Source: Paramacrobiotus richtersi (taxonomy: Eukaryota > Tardigrada > Eutardigrada > Parachela > Macrobiotidae). From it: a DNA stretch of 46,861 nt. The position numbers and the translations under genes are program-made. Below the pieces are notes generated by a model. That model was given only the letters and a program-made list of their open reading frames with translations. It had not been told where the DNA came from and did not search any database. The stretch covers positions 1-46,861 of the forward strand of contig JAQGAU010000062.1 in the NCBI GenBank assembly GCA_034698045.1, written 5' to 3'. Positions 44,432-46,861 of the stretch are shown here, one piece after another; position 1 is the first letter of the stretch; each line of letters begins with the position of its first letter.

Positions 44432-45310
44432 GGCCCTTTCGGTCCCTTTGCATGATTAGAAGCTAACGGACTGCATAAGTACTGCACAGCATTTAAATAT
44501 TTAAGCACTGTTATGTTACCAACTGGATTCCACGCAGTCCGGAGCCGTTGTAGATGGCGGCCACATCCATTGAGCATGCGGTAGGTCCGCTTTTATTGGA
44601 TTAAGCAGCTCCCCTCGGAAATGTTCACGAGATTTCGGGCTTACTAATACCACATGACGTCTTCTAAGTACGGTGTGAAGTAACGGTGTTAACAAACAGA
44701 AGTTCACATTCATTATTTTTGTTTTTGCATTACTAGCCTACCAGCTAGGTTAACTACTAGAAGAAAGGCAATAAACTAGGCCCCAGCTTATTTATCGAAT
44801 TCAACTATATATATCGCACAATTCGTGAAATAAGTTATGTAGCACAGTAAGGACTATAACGTACCCTTGCTTGTTTTGCGGAATGTTATATAGTGCCTAG
44901 TGATCAGGAACTGGCTTATTAACGCACACTAGTACATGATTGCTCTACATAAACCCCGTCGCTAATTTCTGCAAGGAATGTAGATATCGGATCGTAACCT
45001 TTGAACTAATAAGAACGCCACTGGATCTGTCATAACAAGTTTCCTTGGATAATTAATCAATTTAGCCGCACCTTACTAACAATTATTGTAAGTTTAATGT
45101 ACGTGGGCACACCGTTTCAAGCCGCTAAATGCTGTTAATAATGTTTTCCGTCATCCGATACTTTTCAGGTCGAAACGGACGTTGACTTTAAGAGGGTATC
45201 GGTAATGATCATATATGACCCTACCAACGTTAACCGGCCAGATCTGGGAGACAACTCATTCTCTCTCGCCATATATATGAGGGATTTTGTTAGCACACTG
45301 CTCCGAAGAA
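44432..45310 (+). promoter_or_regulatory. Upstream blocks U1 and U3 of the GPCR-6 copy
   Basis: TTCGGTCCCTTTGCATG at 44435 also occurs at 19085 (GPCR-3). U1 (44495-44645) has CGGTAGGTCCGCTTTTATTG and AGCAGCTCCCCTCGGAAATG. U3 (45140-45310) has GTTTTCCGTCATCCGATA, CGGTAATGATCATATATGA and AGATCTGGGAG. The blocks survive upstream of a receptor copy that is itself dead. Confidence 0.4.
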
Positions 45311-45544
45311 CCTGATCGAAGAACTAATTGTCTACATCCCGTTGTACGAATGCAGACGTATTCCTGTGGTAACAGGGTTCTGTTTCCAGCTCGTTACATC
45401 TCAGATGCCGCCGGTCAAGCAGTTTTGTATTTATTCTAGATAAAATATTGAATATTCACACGTTTCTAACCATTCTGCACGCTTATTACGATAATTCATA
45501 ATAGCGTTCAATTCTAAGAACACTTTAACCGAAGAGCTACAGTC

Positions 45545-46861
45545 ATGAACTCGACTGATTTCGCTAACGATACCGTCTTCAATGCAACGGTATCAGTATC
45601 TCCTAGTTCAAGCGCAATCGAACTGTATCGTTCATCGGTAAAAATCTGGTTTACAGTGACATGCATTGTCGGCTTTGCGGGGGCGTTTTTCATCGCCTTA
45701 TTGTTGTGTGCCATGGCTTTCGGCTCACAGACACGCGGAGGAGCGAATGTTCTGATTGTTCATTTATTGTGCGGGGAATTTGTTATGTGCTGCTCCTTCA
45801 TTCCACATCAAGCGTTTAGTGTTTACTTTCCATTCGCTAGAATCGGGCGCACAGGTAAGGATACAGTGATGATCTAAGGCAGAAAACTGGCTCGCATTGT
45901 ATACCTTTCTTCCTGTTTGACAAGTCGTGAACACGCAACTTTAATATGAATTGTTCTTTTCCTACTTATAAAATGGCTGTAAAAAGTTGTAGAAAGAGCT
46001 TTGAGAGCAAAACTTCTCTGAACCGTGATCAGCAAACGGGATCACGCCAAAGAACCGAATTATGTGAAGGTACTTCAACTATGGATGCACAAGTACACCC
46101 TTCTACTGCAGGTTGCCGCTACGACTACTTTATTTGGATATTTGGATAACAGCAATGAGCAATGGCCAGTGGCTAACGTGTGCACTGGCTGTCAATCGTG
46201 TCATAGCAACGATGGTGCCGCATTGCTACCGCTAAACCGCATCCACCAGTGCCATACGGGTTACAATCATTTCGTGCTGGCTCATTCCTTGTGCCAGCTT
46301 CCTTCCGTATTTTGTTGGCATAGGCGGATACTATGACTCGCTGTTGCCGTGGAATAGCTGCGCAACTCGGTACGGAAAAGTAGTCATCGCACTCAGCGTT
46401 TAAGTAAAATTCATTTTTGATACTTCGTTTAATAACTATCAGTCTCACCATCCGGATAACAGTATCATTAAATAAAAACACTTACAAGGTTTAACATCTA
46501 CCGGAAACTCTGCACTTTGCTCTTTACGTAAGCATTCGGCTGGGACTTTCTTTCATTTGTATATCACACGATAAGAAATCCTAATCAAACGGCAACTTAA
46601 AAGTTTGTGCTGATTCCAATGTAAAGTATCTAAATACGGAGTTCTGCACCTGTTTGTGTGTACCATAATTGGTACTCTGGGCGACACTGACACTGACGAC
46701 ACTGACTGCAGCACTTTAGTACCCTGGGCGACACTGACGATATACAGCGTGGGCTTCTACATCCCCATGGTGCTAATGGGGGCCTGTTACGCCCTGATCC
46801 TGGTCTACGTGCTATGGAAAAAGTTACACCGTTCCCAGCAGAACACCGGGTTGGATGTCTT
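45545..46861 (+). pseudogene. GPCR-6, broken receptor copy, cut by window end
   Basis: Exon 1 is 45545-45854 (310 nt, intact, MNST start, phase 1), exon 2 is 46112-46369 and exon 3 starts at 46712 and leaves the window. Exon 2 is 258 nt where every other copy has 250. The excess is a tandem duplication of TTTGGATA (46133-46140 and 46141-46148) that shifts the frame and gives TAA at 46147-46149. Independently, the ancestral frame has TAA at 46233-46235 where sister copies encode Lys. Exon 1 also changes the invariant LLCVEFV to LLCGEFV. Splice sites still look normal. Two separate lesions make an assembly error unlikely. Exon 4 and the rest of exon 3 are not visible. Confidence 0.8.
46671..46745 (+). 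repeat. Partial duplication of the exon 3 start in GPCR-6
   Basis: TACTCTGGGCGACACTGAC (46673-46691) anticipates TACCCTGGGCGACACTGAC (46720-46738) of the real exon, with short CACTGACGA-type repeats between. No other copy has this second version. Confidence 0.65.

Overview
The window looks like nuclear DNA of an invertebrate metazoan. Genes are split by short GT-AG introns (about 50 bp to 1.1 kb), start codons sit in an AACCATG / ATCATG context, non-LTR retrotransposon relics are present, and the intergenic sequence is AT-rich and repeat-laden. The species cannot be fixed from sequence alone; a tardigrade or other small ecdysozoan is only a guess.

The backbone is a head-to-tail array, all on the + strand, of a divergent rhodopsin-like (class A) GPCR family. 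There are five intact genes (GPCR-1 2858-5352, GPCR-2 6173-8074, GPCR-3 19887-21841, GPCR-4 23143-24947, GPCR-5 39480-41707). A sixth copy, a pseudogene, runs off the right edge (45545-46861). Every copy has the same four-exon layout: exon 1 of 310 or 319 nt, exon 2 of 250 nt, exon 3 of 334 nt and a variable exon 4, with introns in phases 1, 2 and 0. Exon 4 relics at 36.3 and 37.2 kb show that at least one more copy was lost. Copies 1-2 form one subgroup and copies 3-6 another. Shared non-coding blocks 0.2-1 kb upstream of the start codons show that the duplication units include the flanks.

Between the two subgroups (8.3-18.6 kb) lies a gene-free block of nested repeats containing nine imperfect palindromes of about 65-70 nt, often arranged as inverted pairs around a conserved TATA-like segment. 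The 25.6-36.3 kb stretch separating GPCR-4 from GPCR-5 holds two dead LINE polymerase C-termini (one per strand), a GC-rich minisatellite, an unrecognised decayed coding stretch, and an eight-exon 5'-truncated fragment of a DIS3L2-type exoribonuclease with one frameshift. A tRNA-derived SINE-like element abuts a broken GPCR exon near 37.3 kb.

Between GPCR-5 and the GPCR-6 pseudogene, on the - strand, is an apparently intact six-exon secreted S1-family serine protease (313 aa) with a complete catalytic triad and a non-tryptic S1 pocket. It converges tail-to-tail on GPCR-5. The functional content is therefore an expanding and decaying receptor family, perhaps chemosensory or neuromodulatory (inference), with one unrelated protease gene and much mobile-element debris.
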